Assembly (NCBI RefSeq): GCF_900231835.1
Contig: NZ_OCTN01000002.1
Coordinates: 248,001 to 312,000 of the forward strand
Reading direction: 5' to 3'
DNA: 64,000 nucleotides
Source: Pontivivens marinum
Lineage (GTDB): Bacteria > Pseudomonadota > Alphaproteobacteria > Rhodobacterales > Rhodobacteraceae
Below the pieces are notes generated by a model. It was not told the origin of the DNA. It was given only the letters and a program-made list of their open reading frames with translations, and made no database searches. This document shows positions 8,420-18,631 of the stretch, one piece after another (the stretch's first letter is position 1; each line of letters opens with the position of its first letter). The translations under genes were made by a program, and so were the position numbers.

Positions 8420-9573
8420 AACGTCGCATAACTGTTTTGGGTGCAACCGGTTCCATCGGCACCAGCACGCTGGACCTACTGGATCGTGCCGGTGGGGCGG
8501 AGGCGTTTGACGTTGTCGCGCTAACTGGTTCCCGCAATATTGCAGGGCTGGCAAGTGCAGCAAAACGGCTGCGGGCCGAGGTTGCAGTTACGGCTGATCC
8601 AACACGACTGGCTGATTTACAGGATGCGCTGGCGGGGTCTGGTGTGAGTGCAGCTGCTGGCCCACAGGCGTTGCTAGACGCGGCTGCTGAGCCTGCTGAT
8701 TGGACGATGAGCGCGATTGTCGGTTCTGCGGGCCTAGCGCCCACATTACGAGCGGCGCAGCGTGGCGGCACCTTAGCCTTGGCCAATAAGGAAAGCCTAG
8801 TCTGCGGTGGTCAGTTACTGCTGGACGAATGCGCGCGATCAGGTGCAGTCCTGTTACCCGCTGACAGTGAACATAGCGCAATTTTTCAATGTCTTAGGGG
8901 CGAACGCTCAGCAGAGATTGAGCGTGTGATTGTCACTGCATCCGGTGGTCCTTTCCGTGATTTCACCCTTGCGCAGATGCAGGATGTAACGCCGGAGCAA
9001 GCGATTGCGCACCCAAACTGGGACATGGGCGTCGGCATCTCAATTGATAGTGCCAGCATGTTCAACAAAGCACTGGAACTTATTGAGGCTAAATACCTTT
9101 TCGGCCTTCGGTCGAGCCAGATTGAAGTTTTGGTGCACCGCCAATCCATTATTCATTCCATGGTCGGTTTTACCGATGGATCGATCATTGCGCAGATGGG
9201 GCCGCCTGATATGCGCGGGGCAATTGGCTTCGCGCTGAATTACCCTGACCGTCCTGATTTGCCGGTGGAGCGAGTGGATTTTGCCGCGCTGGCAACGTTG
9301 GATTTTACGGCACCAGATTCCGAACGGTTCCCCGCGCTACGCCTTGCCCAACAGGTGTTAGAGATGGGCGGGCTGGCAGGGACGGTTTTAAACGCGGCCA
9401 AGGAGGCAGCCATGCAGGGCTTCCTTGATCGTAAGATCGGATTTCTAACGATGGCTGACCTTGTTGAAGGGGCGCTAAACGTCCTACCTTGTGTCGGAGA
9501 GCCGAGCGACCTGACCTCCGTTGTGGAGTTGGACGCTGCTGCGCGTGCATATGTACGCGCTCAAATTTGTTAA
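8413..9573 (+). CDS. dxr: 1-deoxy-D-xylulose-5-phosphate reductoisomerase
   Basis: Second step of the MEP isoprenoid pathway: NADPH-dependent conversion of DXP to MEP. 386 residues. The N-terminal nucleotide-binding loop GATGSIGTSTLDLL begins at residue 10; substrate and metal motifs include LALANKESLVCGG, LPADSEHSAIFQCL, TASGGPFRD and HPNWDMGVGISIDSASMFNK. The GTG at 8413 lies inside the end of cdsA. ispG, a later step of the same pathway, is at 60.8 kb. Confidence 0.96.
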   Translation: MVKRRITVLGATGSIGTSTLDLLDRAGGAEAFDVVALTGSRNIAGLASAAKRLRAEVAVTADPTRLADLQDALAGSGVSAAAGPQALLDAAAEPADWTMSAIVGSAGLAPTLRAAQRGGTLALANKESLVCGGQLLLDECARSGAVLLPADSEHSAIFQCLRGERSAEIERVIVTASGGPFRDFTLAQMQDVTPEQAIAHPNWDMGVGISIDSASMFNKALELIEAKYLFGLRSSQIEVLVHRQSIIHSMVGFTDGSIIAQMGPPDMRGAIGFALNYPDRPDLPVERVDFAALATLDFTAPDSERFPALRLAQQVLEMGGLAGTVLNAAKEAAMQGFLDRKIGFLTMADLVEGALNVLPCVGEPSDLTSVVELDAAARAYVRAQIC

Positions 9574-9585
9574 GGACGGCGTTTC

Positions 9586-10926
9586 ATGATCGAATTGATT
9601 TCCAGCATCCCGCTTGTCGGCGGCTTTCTGTCGTCTGTTTTGCCCTTTATCGTCGTTATCGGGATTGTCGTGTTTATCCACGAATTCGGTCACTATATCG
9701 TGGGGCGCTGGTGCGGCATCCATGCTGAGGTATTTAGCCTCGGCTTTGGTAAGGAAATCTTTAACCGCGTGGACAAGCGTGGAACCCGTTGGCGGATCGG
9801 CATCCTGCCACTGGGCGGTTATGTGAAGTTTCTGGGCGATGCCGATGCCTCCAGTCGCACCGATCTCAGTGCTGTTGAATTTATGGACGACGATACCTTG
9901 GCGCGCAGCTTTCCGGGCGCCTCGCTGTGGAAGCGGGCGCTGACGGTCGTTGCGGGGCCGGTTGCGAACTTTATCCTGACGATTGTGATTTATCTGGGCC
10001 TTGTCACATGGACTGGCGTTGCGGTGGATGAGGCACGCATTGGTGAAATTCCCGCCTCTGTCGCGGGGGAAACGCCGCTGATTCAAGGCGATCTGGTGCT
10101 CGCGGTGAATGGTCAACCGGTTGAAAGCTTTGGTGATCTGGCAACCGCCGTTAGTGAGGTAGAGGACGGCCTGCCTGTCACCCTTGATGTTGAGCGCAGC
10201 GGCACTCCGTTGGAACTGGAAGTTGCCAATCTACGCCCCCCCTATGTTGCGGGCGTGCGTCCACTCTCCGCCGCCAGCCGCGCAGGCATTCGGTCGGGTG
10301 ATTTGTTGCTAAGCGCAGGTGGTCAGGCCCTGCCTGATATCGCGATGCTGCAACAGGTTGTGCAGGCATCTGAGGGGCAACCGCTTGAGATTGTTCTACG
10401 TCGTGGTGCCGACACCCTGACATTGGAAATGGTCCCGACCGAGGAGGACGTGCCCCAGCCGGACGGCACCTTCGCACGGCAGGTCATCATTGGTGTTAGC
10501 GTCACAACCTATCTGCAACCGCAGGTTCGGAGCCCTGGTCCGATCGAGGCGCTTACCATCTCTGTTGATCGAATGGTGGGCATCATCACGGGAACATTCG
10601 ATGGCATTGGCCAGATGATATCCGGTAATGTCAGCCCGACCAATTTGCAGGGTCCACTGGGAATCGCTCAGGTTTCGGGGGAATCTGCGGGGCAGGGATT
10701 GGTTAATTTTATCCTGTTGATCGCGATGATTTCGACAGCGATTGGATTGATGAACCTGTTCCCGATACCCGTGCTGGATGGCGGCCACCTTGTTTTCTAT
10801 GCAATTGAGGCAGTTACAGGGCGTGTTCCAGCCGGTAAATGGGTGGATGTCGCAATGGCCGTTGGTCTCGCAATGGTGTTGTCCCTAATGCTTTTCGCAA
10901 CGTATAACGACATTACACGTCTGTAG
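9586..10926 (+). CDS. rseP: Site-2 zinc metalloprotease RseP (regulated intramembrane proteolysis)
   Basis: Inner-membrane protease of 446 residues. The zinc motif HEFGH is at residues 32-36 in the first membrane segment; the third zinc ligand sits in the C-terminal PIPVLDGGHL motif. Two PDZ-like domains lie between, near residues 125-200 and 215-300 (RAGIRSGDLLLSAGG is the substrate-binding loop of the second). In relatives it cleaves anti-sigma factors and leftover signal peptides. It sits between dxr and bamA, the conserved order that links it to envelope stress. Confidence 0.94.
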   Translation: MIELISSIPLVGGFLSSVLPFIVVIGIVVFIHEFGHYIVGRWCGIHAEVFSLGFGKEIFNRVDKRGTRWRIGILPLGGYVKFLGDADASSRTDLSAVEFMDDDTLARSFPGASLWKRALTVVAGPVANFILTIVIYLGLVTWTGVAVDEARIGEIPASVAGETPLIQGDLVLAVNGQPVESFGDLATAVSEVEDGLPVTLDVERSGTPLELEVANLRPPYVAGVRPLSAASRAGIRSGDLLLSAGGQALPDIAMLQQVVQASEGQPLEIVLRRGADTLTLEMVPTEEDVPQPDGTFARQVIIGVSVTTYLQPQVRSPGPIEALTISVDRMVGIITGTFDGIGQMISGNVSPTNLQGPLGIAQVSGESAGQGLVNFILLIAMISTAIGLMNLFPIPVLDGGHLVFYAIEAVTGRVPAGKWVDVAMAVGLAMVLSLMLFATYNDITRL

Positions 10927-10976
10927 GCGGTTTGCCGCCACAGATGCAGAATTGTCCTGAGAAAAAGGCGGGTCAG

Positions 10977-13340
10977 ATGCTCTCCACCACCAAGAACCTC
11001 GTTGTGCGCGGACCGCGTGCCGCACTTCTGGCCTGCGTTGCAAGCGCGGCGTTGTTCAGTGCCGCGCCCATCGCGGCGCAGCAAATCCCGTCCAGCTTCG
11101 TGCTTAGCGGCGTGGAGGTTGAGGGCAACCGCCGGATTGAGGCGGAGACAGTCCGTGTTTACACCCAGCTCTCCGCGGGTGAGACGGTAACGCCATCGGA
11201 TCTGAACGCAGCGGTTCAGGCACTATACGCAACTGGCTTGTTCGAGGATGCACAGATATTGGTGCAGGGTACGACCCTGCGCGTCGTAGTCGTTGAAAAC
11301 CCCTCGATCAATCAGATTGCCTTTGAGGGGAATGACGTCATTTCAGACGATCTGCTTCAAGGGAATATCGAGATCCGCCCACGGCTTGCCTATAACCGCG
11401 CCGCAATTGAGGCTGACGCAGCAACGCTGATCGCTATTTACCGATCCATTGGCCGTTTCGATGCACAGGTTACGCCCGTCATTATTGAGCGCCCGGAAAA
11501 CCGCGTTGATGTCGTGTTCGAGATTTTCGAGGGTGAAGTCACAGAGATTGAGCGCATCACTTTCGTGGGAAACGCGGTCTTTTCCGACGGCGATTTGCAG
11601 GACGTCATCGCCAGCCGTCAGGCGGGTATTCTGTCTTCCTTCTTCAGCAATGATACATACGATCCCAGCAAGGTTCGCCTGGATGAGGAGCTGCTGCGGC
11701 AATTCTACCTTGAAAACGGGTTCGCCGAATTTGAGGTGGATAGCTCGATTGTTGAACTTTCCGCCGATCGGCAGGGCTTTTTCCTGACCTATACGATCAA
11801 TGAGGGGCCGCGTTATACCTTTGGTGACCTCTATGTTGATCCGCTGGTTGAAGGGCTGGAGCCAAACGATTTCCTCGAGGCTATTCCCGCAGAAACCGGT
11901 GACAGCTTCGACCAGCGTGTGGTCGATGATGCGGTTGCAAACATTCTGGAGATCACAGGTCAGCGCGGCTTTGCGTTTGCCAATGTTTCCCCGCGCGTGC
12001 GCCAAAATGCCGAGGAGCGCACCGTCGATATCGTCTTTGAGGTTGTAGACGGTAACCGTGTCTTTGTTGAGCGGATCGACATTAGCGGTAACACCGCAAC
12101 ATTGGACCGCGTCATTCGGCGTGAGTTTGATCTGGTTGAGGGGGACGCCTTCAACGCAACCTCCGTTCGTGAAACAGCGGATCGCCTACGAGGAACCGGC
12201 TTCTTCTCGGATGTCTCGGTCGATATTCAAGAGGGCTCGGCTCCGGATCGGGCGGTCGTGGAAACCGTGGTCGATGAACGACTTACCGGTTCTGTGAACT
12301 TCGGTGTCGCCTATTCGTCCGCCTCGGGTGTTGGCGGTTCGGTTGCCCTGTCCGAGAGTAACTTCCTCGGCCGTGGTCAATCGGTTTCCGTTGAGTTCTC
12401 AACGGGTACCGATGAAAATATCTATAGCCTGTCCTTCACCGAACCAAACTTTATGGATCGTGAAGTGGCCGCTGGATTTGATCTGTATTATCAAGAAATT
12501 GATCGCGATACGTCCAATTTCGATGAAACAAATATCGGGTTTGAGCCTCGCTTTACATTCCCTGTTAGCGATAATGGCACATTACAGCTGCGCTATCGTA
12601 TTTCCGAGGATGAGATTTCAACGGACTCTACCACGGATGTTTCTGCTGCGATCCTCGCGGATGAGGGTAGCGAGCTTACCTCGTCCATCGGCTTTACCTA
12701 TCAGTATGATCGCCGGAACAGCACCGCCGCACCAACACGCGGCTACATTCTGACATTCACCGGTGATTTGGCTGGTTTAGCTGGGGACGCACAGTATCTG
12801 AAGGGTACGGCGACCGGTCGTATCTATCGCAGCTTTAACAACGATCAGGTTGTTACCTATCTTGAGGGTGAGGTCGGTGCGCTGGCGTCTAGCTCCGGTG
12901 GTTCTCGGATTACGGATCGCTTCTTCTTAGGTGGTTCCAGCTTCCGTGGCTTCCAATCCGGTGGCTTCGGTCCTCGTGATACCGACAATACCGGTGCAAC
13001 TGATGTGGATGCGGCGCTCGGCGGCAACTATTACGCTGTGATCCGTGCGCAAGCATCGTTCCCCCTTGGCCTGCCTGAGGAAGTTGGCCTTTATGGCGGT
13101 GTCTTCGCCAATGTCGGCTCTCTCTGGGGGTTGAACGAAACGACTTTCTCGGATGCGGCACGTAATGGAGGCACAGCCTATACCATTGATGACAGCGCCG
13201 AATTGCGATCCGCGGTTGGATTCTCGCTGTTCTGGGACAGCCCGATTGGTGCGCTGCGCATCGATTACGCGGTTCCAGTTACCACAGTTGAGGGTGACGA
13301 TGAGGAGCGGTTCCGCCTGTCGGGCGGCCGCCGCTTCTGA
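10977..13340 (+). CDS. bamA: Outer membrane protein assembly factor BamA
   Basis: Central component of the BAM complex that inserts beta-barrel proteins. About 787 residues from the ATG at 10977: signal peptide ending IAAQQ, five POTRA repeats (from about residue 40 to 420; for example VEGNRRIEAETVRVYTQL at the first), then a 16-strand barrel with the conserved DRFFLGGSSFRGF segment and C-terminal aromatic GGRRF. The frame stays open upstream to a TTG at 10932, but the signal peptide supports 10977. The stop overlaps the skp-like gene (TGATG). Confidence 0.95.
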   Translation: MLSTTKNLVVRGPRAALLACVASAALFSAAPIAAQQIPSSFVLSGVEVEGNRRIEAETVRVYTQLSAGETVTPSDLNAAVQALYATGLFEDAQILVQGTTLRVVVVENPSINQIAFEGNDVISDDLLQGNIEIRPRLAYNRAAIEADAATLIAIYRSIGRFDAQVTPVIIERPENRVDVVFEIFEGEVTEIERITFVGNAVFSDGDLQDVIASRQAGILSSFFSNDTYDPSKVRLDEELLRQFYLENGFAEFEVDSSIVELSADRQGFFLTYTINEGPRYTFGDLYVDPLVEGLEPNDFLEAIPAETGDSFDQRVVDDAVANILEITGQRGFAFANVSPRVRQNAEERTVDIVFEVVDGNRVFVERIDISGNTATLDRVIRREFDLVEGDAFNATSVRETADRLRGTGFFSDVSVDIQEGSAPDRAVVETVVDERLTGSVNFGVAYSSASGVGGSVALSESNFLGRGQSVSVEFSTGTDENIYSLSFTEPNFMDREVAAGFDLYYQEIDRDTSNFDETNIGFEPRFTFPVSDNGTLQLRYRISEDEISTDSTTDVSAAILADEGSELTSSIGFTYQYDRRNSTAAPTRGYILTFTGDLAGLAGDAQYLKGTATGRIYRSFNNDQVVTYLEGEVGALASSSGGSRITDRFFLGGSSFRGFQSGGFGPRDTDNTGATDVDAALGGNYYAVIRAQASFPLGLPEEVGLYGGVFANVGSLWGLNETTFSDAARNGGTAYTIDDSAELRSAVGFSLFWDSPIGALRIDYAVPVTTVEGDDEERFRLSGGRRF

Positions 13341-13879
13341 TGCGGGCACTTGTTCTTGCGTTAATGTTGATGCTGCCCAGTGGCATTGCGTTCGCGCAGG
13401 AACAGCTGCGTCAGGCCCCTGCAATTTTGCTTGTTGATCCAAGAGTGATCTTAGAAGACTCCGTTTTGGGTCAACAAATTGTGGAGGGTAACCGCGCCGA
13501 CCGTGCCGCATTACAGGCTGAGGCGGATGCCGTGTCCGAGGCATTCGAGGACGAAGAACAACAGCTTGCTGCCCGTCGTAGCCTGCTAACCCGCGATGCC
13601 TTTGCCGTCCTCGCCACTGACTTTGATCGCCGCGTGCGTGAGGCACGAGCCCAGCAGGATCAGCGTGCTCAGGAACTTATCGCCCAGATTGAAGCGCGCG
13701 AAAGGGAGTTTTCCGAGCAACTCACCCCGATTTACGCAGAGATTTTGAACGAGGTAGGGGGCGCGGCTGTTATCGATCTTCGTAATGTGATCCTCGCCAA
13801 TGCTCGACTGGATATTAGTCAGGAGGTCATCCGCCGACTTGACCTTAGACTGCTTGACCCCGAGCAATCACCCGAATAA
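13340..13879 (+). CDS. skp: OmpH/Skp-family periplasmic chaperone
   Basis: 179 residues. A signal peptide ([20 protein letters not shown]) is followed by a short beta strand ([13 protein letters not shown]) and a long charged helical region rich in Glu, Arg and Gln (about residues 60-130) that should form the coiled-coil tentacles of the Skp trimer, then a returning strand (INEVGG-like, [10 protein letters not shown]). It overlaps bamA by one base. Skp proteins carry unfolded outer-membrane proteins to BamA. Family placement rests on architecture and position rather than strong motifs. Confidence 0.85.
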   Translation: MRALVLALMLMLPSGIAFAQEQLRQAPAILLVDPRVILEDSVLGQQIVEGNRADRAALQAEADAVSEAFEDEEQQLAARRSLLTRDAFAVLATDFDRRVREARAQQDQRAQELIAQIEAREREFSEQLTPIYAEILNEVGGAAVIDLRNVILANARLDISQEVIRRLDLRLLDPEQSPE

Positions 13880-13913
13880 GAATTTTTCCCCATACCCAGC
13901 AAGGAGCGTATCG

Positions 13914-14387
13914 GTGACAGATCAATCCACGCCATTCAAGCCCACGGCCGATCTGGCTGAGATTAAGCGGATGATTCCGCACCGCTATCCCTTTCTGTTG
14001 ATCGACAAAGTGCGTGATATGGTTGAGGGCAAATTTGCAATCGGCATCAAAAATGTCACCGCAAATGAGCCCCATTTTGAGGGGCACTTCCCGCAGGAAG
14101 CGGTCATGCCAGGCGTGTTGCAGATTGAGGCATTGGCGCAAACATCCGCTGTGCTTGTCTCCGCCTCTATGGGTCTGATCGACAAGAGCGCGTTGGTCTA
14201 CTTCATGACTGTAGATGAATGCCGTTTCCGCCGTAAGGTTGTTCCGGGTGACGTTCTCGAACTGCATGTGACAACTATTCGTGGCCGTGGAAAAGTCTGG
14301 AAATTCAAGGGTGAAGCACGCGTCGACGGTGAGCTCGCAACTGAATGCGTTTTTGCAGCGATGATCGTTCCCCCCGAGGAAGGCTGA
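13914..14387 (+). CDS. fabZ: (3R)-hydroxyacyl-ACP dehydratase FabZ
   Basis: Hot-dog-fold dehydratase of type II fatty acid synthesis, 157 residues. The GTG at 13914 follows AAGGAG (13901-13906) and gives a normal-length protein. Motifs: [15 protein letters not shown] (19-33), [20 protein letters not shown] (57-76) with catalytic His58 and Glu72. It precedes lpxA, which uses the same hydroxyacyl-ACP pool. lpxD, often found between skp and fabZ in other proteobacteria, is absent here. Confidence 0.95.
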   Translation: MTDQSTPFKPTADLAEIKRMIPHRYPFLLIDKVRDMVEGKFAIGIKNVTANEPHFEGHFPQEAVMPGVLQIEALAQTSAVLVSASMGLIDKSALVYFMTVDECRFRRKVVPGDVLELHVTTIRGRGKVWKFKGEARVDGELATECVFAAMIVPPEEG

Positions 14388-14388
14388 G

Positions 14389-15189
14389 ATGAGCATTGCG
14401 CCCGACGTCATAATCCACCCAACAGCAATTGTTGAGGATGGCGCCCGTATCGGCGCCGGTTCATCCATCGGCCCCTTTTGCATGGTTGGGCCAAATGTTG
14501 TCCTAGGCGAACGGGTGCAATTATTTTCGCATGTGGTTGTCACTGGATGGACGTCGATTGGTGACGAGACGCGCATCTGGCCATTTGCCTCTATCGGACA
14601 CCAACCGCAGGATTTGAAATTTTCTGGTGAACAAACCCGTGTCGAAATCGGCAAACGGAACATGATCCGTGAATCGACTTCGATTAACCCGGGTACATCC
14701 GGCGGAACGGGCGTTACAATTATTGGCGACGACAACCTGATGATGCTGGGAACCCATGTCGGGCACGATTGCAAACTTGGCAATCACATTGTTCTCGCAA
14801 ATAATGCCGCAATAGCTGGGCATTGCGTGCTTGAGGATAACGTGATCGTCGGCGGTCAATCCGGCGTCCATCAATTCGTACACATTGGCCGCGGCGCGAT
14901 GATTGGCGCAGTTTCAATGGTGACGAAGGACGTAATTCCCTATGGTTCGGTCGTCGGTAATCGGGGTGCATTGGCCGGATTGAACATCACAGGCCTAAAA
15001 CGGCGCGGGGTTGAGCGCGCGCAACTTCATGCATTGCGCGCCGCGTATCAGGCAATATTTGTTGATGGAACAGGTACACTGCATGAGCGGTCGCGCCGAA
15101 CTGCGGATGATCATCCAGATAATGAGCTGGTTCAAGAAATCGTCGGCTTCATTTTGTCCGAGCATGCCCGATCGGTCGCAACACCGTGA
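14389..15189 (+). CDS. lpxA: UDP-N-acetylglucosamine acyltransferase LpxA
   Basis: First step of lipid A synthesis: transfers a hydroxyacyl chain from ACP to the 3-OH of UDP-GlcNAc. 266 residues; left-handed beta-helix hexapeptide repeats cover about residues 10-190 (IHPTAIVEDGARIGAGSSIG), with the catalytic His in the MMLGTHVGHDCKLGN region, then a C-terminal helical domain (GLNITGLKRRG onward). It begins one base after the fabZ stop and overlaps lpxI (GTGA). Confidence 0.96.
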   Translation: MSIAPDVIIHPTAIVEDGARIGAGSSIGPFCMVGPNVVLGERVQLFSHVVVTGWTSIGDETRIWPFASIGHQPQDLKFSGEQTRVEIGKRNMIRESTSINPGTSGGTGVTIIGDDNLMMLGTHVGHDCKLGNHIVLANNAAIAGHCVLEDNVIVGGQSGVHQFVHIGRGAMIGAVSMVTKDVIPYGSVVGNRGALAGLNITGLKRRGVERAQLHALRAAYQAIFVDGTGTLHERSRRTADDHPDNELVQEIVGFILSEHARSVATP

Positions 15190-16004
15190 CGGCTGGACCT
15201 GCGACGTCGTTGGGCATAATCGCGGGGCGTGGCTCATTACCGAAATCGGTGGCTGAGGCACGTTTGGCCGCGGGATTACCCTATTTCGTTGTTGGATTGC
15301 AGGGCTTCGCAGGCGATTGGATAATCGAGCACCCGCATAGGATCGTCTCGATCCTAGCTGTGGGAAAACTGCTGAATGCGTTCAAAGAGGCCGAGTGTAC
15401 GCACGTAACGATGGCAGGTGGGGTTGAACGTCCGTCGATCAACCAATTGAAACTGGATGCGAAAGCGCTCAGCTGGCTACCTAAATTGCTACCCGCCCTT
15501 CGTAGGGGTGACGACAATTTACTGCGTACAATTCGGGAGCTGCTTGAGGCGGAAGGATTAATCCTAGTTGGTGCGGATACCATTTTGCCACTGACGCATG
15601 ATGACGCGACCCTAACGATTACTCAGCCAAGCGCCGAGGATATCTCCGATGTTGATCGTGCCGAGGGATTGCTTCGCGATCTTGCTCCGCACGACGTTGG
15701 GCAGGGTGTTGTCGTCGCGCAGGGTTTGGTGCTGGGAATTGAGACGATTCAGGGCACCGACTCTATGCTGAATTTCGTCGCATCTGACCGTCGAGGGCAG
15801 GGCGGTGTATTGGTTAAGCGTTTGAAATTAGGGCAGGATCGTGCGCTAGATATGCCAGTTATTGGGCCAAATACGATTAAGAGTGCAGTTGCGGCCGGAT
15901 TAAATGGAATAGTGGTTGAGGCAAACGGTGTCATGATTCTGGAGCGCGCTGAAACCATAGCGGCTGCAAATGCTGCCAAGATCTTTATATGGGTAAAATC
16001 ATGA
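15186..16004 (+). CDS. lpxI: UDP-2,3-diacylglucosamine diphosphatase LpxI
   Basis: Hydrolyses UDP-2,3-diacylglucosamine to lipid X and UMP; the alphaproteobacterial alternative to LpxH. 272 residues with the DUF1009/LpxI blocks: SLGIIAGRGSLPKSVAEA at the N-terminus, MAGGVERPSINQLKLD, ELLEAEGLILVGAD, and C-terminal QDRALDMPVIGPNTI and VVEANGVMILE. The GTG overlaps the lpxA stop, and its own stop overlaps the lpxB ATG (ATGA), so lpxA-I-B is a coupled unit. Confidence 0.93.
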   Translation: MTAGPATSLGIIAGRGSLPKSVAEARLAAGLPYFVVGLQGFAGDWIIEHPHRIVSILAVGKLLNAFKEAECTHVTMAGGVERPSINQLKLDAKALSWLPKLLPALRRGDDNLLRTIRELLEAEGLILVGADTILPLTHDDATLTITQPSAEDISDVDRAEGLLRDLAPHDVGQGVVVAQGLVLGIETIQGTDSMLNFVASDRRGQGGVLVKRLKLGQDRALDMPVIGPNTIKSAVAAGLNGIVVEANGVMILERAETIAAANAAKIFIWVKS

Positions 16005-17176
16005 AGGTATTCCTGATCGCTGGCGAGGCTTCTGGTGATAAACTTGGCGCTGCCTTGATGATTGGGTTAAAGCATCTTCGTCCTGACATTCAATTTTTCG
16101 GGATTGGTGGGCCGCAAATGCAGGCGCAGGGGCTGACTAGCCTCTTCCCGATGGAGGAGCTCAGCGTTATGGGGCTGGTCGAGGTTTTACCTCGACTTCG
16201 CAGTTTGTTTCGGCGACGTGATCAAGCCGCCAATTCCATTCTTAAGTTGAAGCCTGATGCTCTGATTACGATCGATAGCCCTGATTTTTGTCTGCGGGTC
16301 GCGAAAAAAGTTCGCAAGCGTCAAGAAATTCCGGTGATCCACTATGTTGCGCCATCGGTCTGGGTCTGGCGTGAAGGACGGGCGGCCAAGATGGCGCAGC
16401 ATGTCGATCATGTCTTGGCGTTGCTGCCGTTCGAGCCGCCATACATGCGGGCAGTTGGAATGACGTGTGACTTTGTCGGTCATCCTGTTACCGCAGAACC
16501 GCAACCAAAACCGGATGAAATTGCAGCGTTACGCGCGGAGTTGAATATTCCGCCTGAAAATCGGGTGCTTGTAATTTTGCTTGGGTCACGGAGCGGCGAA
16601 GTTGCTCGGCTTTCAGAACATTTTGGCGCATCTATCGCTCTCCTGAATCGAAACAATTTGAGCGTTGTCGTACCGACAGTTGGCCATCTATACGATCAGG
16701 TTGCTGAGGCCGTACAGGATTGGCCATTTCAGGTCACTTTACTTGACCCGCGTGATTTTGATGCAGCGCAGGCCGAGGCCCGAAAACGTTCGCTCTTCCA
16801 TATGGCCGATGCCGGGCTTGCTGCTTCGGGTACCGTTGGCTTAGAGCTGGGTATGGCCGGTTGTCCGTCAGTGATTGCTTATCGCATGGCGCCGCTCAGT
16901 TGGTTTTTTGTAAAGCGTTTGGTCAAAACGAAATATGTGAACCTTATCAATATTTTACTACAGCGTTCCGTTGTGCCGGAGCTGATTCAGCACGATTGCA
17001 CCGCTGCCAATATCGCATCGGCCTTACGGCCAATCTTGGACCGCCCTGAAGTTGCAGCGGCGCAGCGTGATGGATTGATTGAGGCAATGGTGATGCTGGG
17101 AACGGCTCAGGATGCGCCGGGATTACGCGCCGCACGATCTGTTTTGGCTGCGGTGCAGCGGCACTCAAACAACTAA
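16001..17176 (+). CDS. lpxB: Lipid-A-disaccharide synthase LpxB
   Basis: Family 19 glycosyltransferase that joins lipid X with UDP-2,3-diacylglucosamine to form the lipid A disaccharide. 391 residues from the ATG at 16001, which overlaps the lpxI stop; an ATG at 15989 is also in frame but lengthens the N-terminus unusually. Motifs: LIAGEASGDKLGA, FGIGGPQMQAQGL, PDFCLRVAKK, YVAPSVWVWREGRA, LLGSRSGEVARL, AASGTVGLELGMAG. The last gene of the envelope block; a terminator follows. Confidence 0.95.
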   Translation: MKVFLIAGEASGDKLGAALMIGLKHLRPDIQFFGIGGPQMQAQGLTSLFPMEELSVMGLVEVLPRLRSLFRRRDQAANSILKLKPDALITIDSPDFCLRVAKKVRKRQEIPVIHYVAPSVWVWREGRAAKMAQHVDHVLALLPFEPPYMRAVGMTCDFVGHPVTAEPQPKPDEIAALRAELNIPPENRVLVILLGSRSGEVARLSEHFGASIALLNRNNLSVVVPTVGHLYDQVAEAVQDWPFQVTLLDPRDFDAAQAEARKRSLFHMADAGLAASGTVGLELGMAGCPSVIAYRMAPLSWFFVKRLVKTKYVNLINILLQRSVVPELIQHDCTAANIASALRPILDRPEVAAAQRDGLIEAMVMLGTAQDAPGLRAARSVLAAVQRHSNN

Positions 17177-17190
17177 TCCAACTCGAACTG

Positions 17191-17217
17191 AAAAGGGGCG
17201 CCCAATTGGACGCCCCT
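17191..17217 (-). terminator. Terminator between convergent lpxB and gltA
   Basis: GGGGCGCCC (17195-17203), loop AATT, and GGACGCCCC (17208-17216) pair with one mismatch. Read on the minus strand the stem is followed by a run of four T (plus-strand AAAA at 17191-17194), so it best fits gltA; on the plus strand the tail is TAATT, which could weakly serve lpxB. Confidence 0.7.
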
Positions 17218-17223
17218 AATTCA

Positions 17224-18516
17224 TTAGCGATTTTCGACGTCTACATAGTCACGATGCGCAGCGCCGGTATAGAGCTGGCGAGGGCGACCGATTTTTTGCT
17301 TCTCATCGGCAATCATCTCTTTCCACTGGGCGATCCAACCAACAGTGCGCGACAGTGCAAAGATTGGTGTGAACATGGACGTTGGGAAGCCCATCGCGTC
17401 GAGAATGATACCCGAATAGAAATCAACGTTCGGATAAAGCTTACGCTCAACGAAGTACGGATCCTCTAGCGCGATTTTCTCCAGCTCTTTAGCAACCTGC
17501 AATGTCGGGTTGTTTTCAACGCCGAGCAGGGCGAGAACCTCATCGGCGCTCTCCTTCATTACTTTGGCGCGCGGATCGAAGTTCTTGTAAACGCGGTGGC
17601 CAAAGCCCATCAGGCGGAACGGATCGTCCTTGTCCTTCGCCTTGGCGATGTACTCGGGAATACGATCAACCGAACCGATTTCACGCAGCATGTTCAGCGC
17701 AGCCTCGTTCGCGCCACCATGTGCCGGTCCCCACAGGCAAGCAACGCCCGCTGCGATACATGCAAATGGGTTTGCGCCGGACGAGCCGGCCAAACGAACC
17801 GTGGATGTCGATGCGTTCTGCTCATGATCCGCGTGCAGAGTGAAAATCCGGTCCATCGCGCGCGATAGAATTGGATCAACAACATATTCCTCGGCCGGAA
17901 CAGCGAAGCACATGCGCAGGAAGTTCGATGCATAGTCCAGATCGTTCGACGGATACACGAATGGCTGACCGACCGAGTACTTATAGGCCCAAGCGGTGAT
18001 CGTAGGCAGCTTTGCAATCATGCGGATCGAGGCAACTTCACGCTGCCATGGATCATTCACATCGGTAGAGTCGTGATAGAAGGCGGACATTGCACCAACA
18101 ACACCGCAAACAATCGCCATTGGGTGCGCATCGCGACGGAAACCACGGTAGAACTGCATCATCTGCTCGTGCAGCATTGTGTGGTTCGTCACGCGGTTGG
18201 TGAAATCCTCCAGCTGCTGCGCGGTTGGTAGCTCACCGTAGAGAAGCAGATAGCACACTTCGAGATAGTGCGATTTCGAAGCAAGCTCACCGATCGCATA
18301 TCCACGGTGCAGCAGTTCGCCCTTGTCACCATCAATGAAGGTGATTGCGCTTTCGCACGATGCTGTGGACGTAAAGCCGGGGTCGAAGGTGAACACGTCA
18401 GCCTGCGCGTACAGCTTGGAAATATCGACGACGTCCGGGCCCAAAGTCGGGCTCTTCACGGCAAGTTCTAGATCCTTGCCGTTAACGTTCAATTGAGCGG
18501 TGCGTTTTTCAGTCAT
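17224..18516 (-). CDS. gltA: Citrate synthase
   Basis: Condenses acetyl-CoA with oxaloacetate, entry to the TCA cycle. 430 residues, the type II Gram-negative size. Motifs: [19 protein letters not shown] (N-terminal), [23 protein letters not shown], the catalytic [17 protein letters not shown] region and [10 protein letters not shown] with the catalytic Asp. Monocistronic in appearance, 115 bases after gltX on the same strand, with its own terminator. sdhE at 58.4 kb is the other TCA-linked gene in the window. Confidence 0.97.
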   Translation of the reverse strand: MTEKRTAQLNVNGKDLELAVKSPTLGPDVVDISKLYAQADVFTFDPGFTSTASCESAITFIDGDKGELLHRGYAIGELASKSHYLEVCYLLLYGELPTAQQLEDFTNRVTNHTMLHEQMMQFYRGFRRDAHPMAIVCGVVGAMSAFYHDSTDVNDPWQREVASIRMIAKLPTITAWAYKYSVGQPFVYPSNDLDYASNFLRMCFAVPAEEYVVDPILSRAMDRIFTLHADHEQNASTSTVRLAGSSGANPFACIAAGVACLWGPAHGGANEAALNMLREIGSVDRIPEYIAKAKDKDDPFRLMGFGHRVYKNFDPRAKVMKESADEVLALLGVENNPTLQVAKELEKIALEDPYFVERKLYPNVDFYSGIILDAMGFPTSMFTPIFALSRTVGWIAQWKEMIADEKQKIGRPRQLYTGAAHRDYVDVENR

Positions 18517-18631
18517 TCGTACATCCCTGTCATGCGGGCAGGACTAGCCAGCCGCGAGTGGTCTCATATCCGGGGATTTGGGCCCCCTTTAGTTGGATCC
18601 TGTCCAACAGCGAGATGGCCCGCGCCGCGCG

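Noticed and set aside
18592-18608. GTTGGA-TCCTG-TCCAAC hairpin between gltX and gltA as a terminator
   Set aside because: Short stem and no T run on either strand; not enough support.
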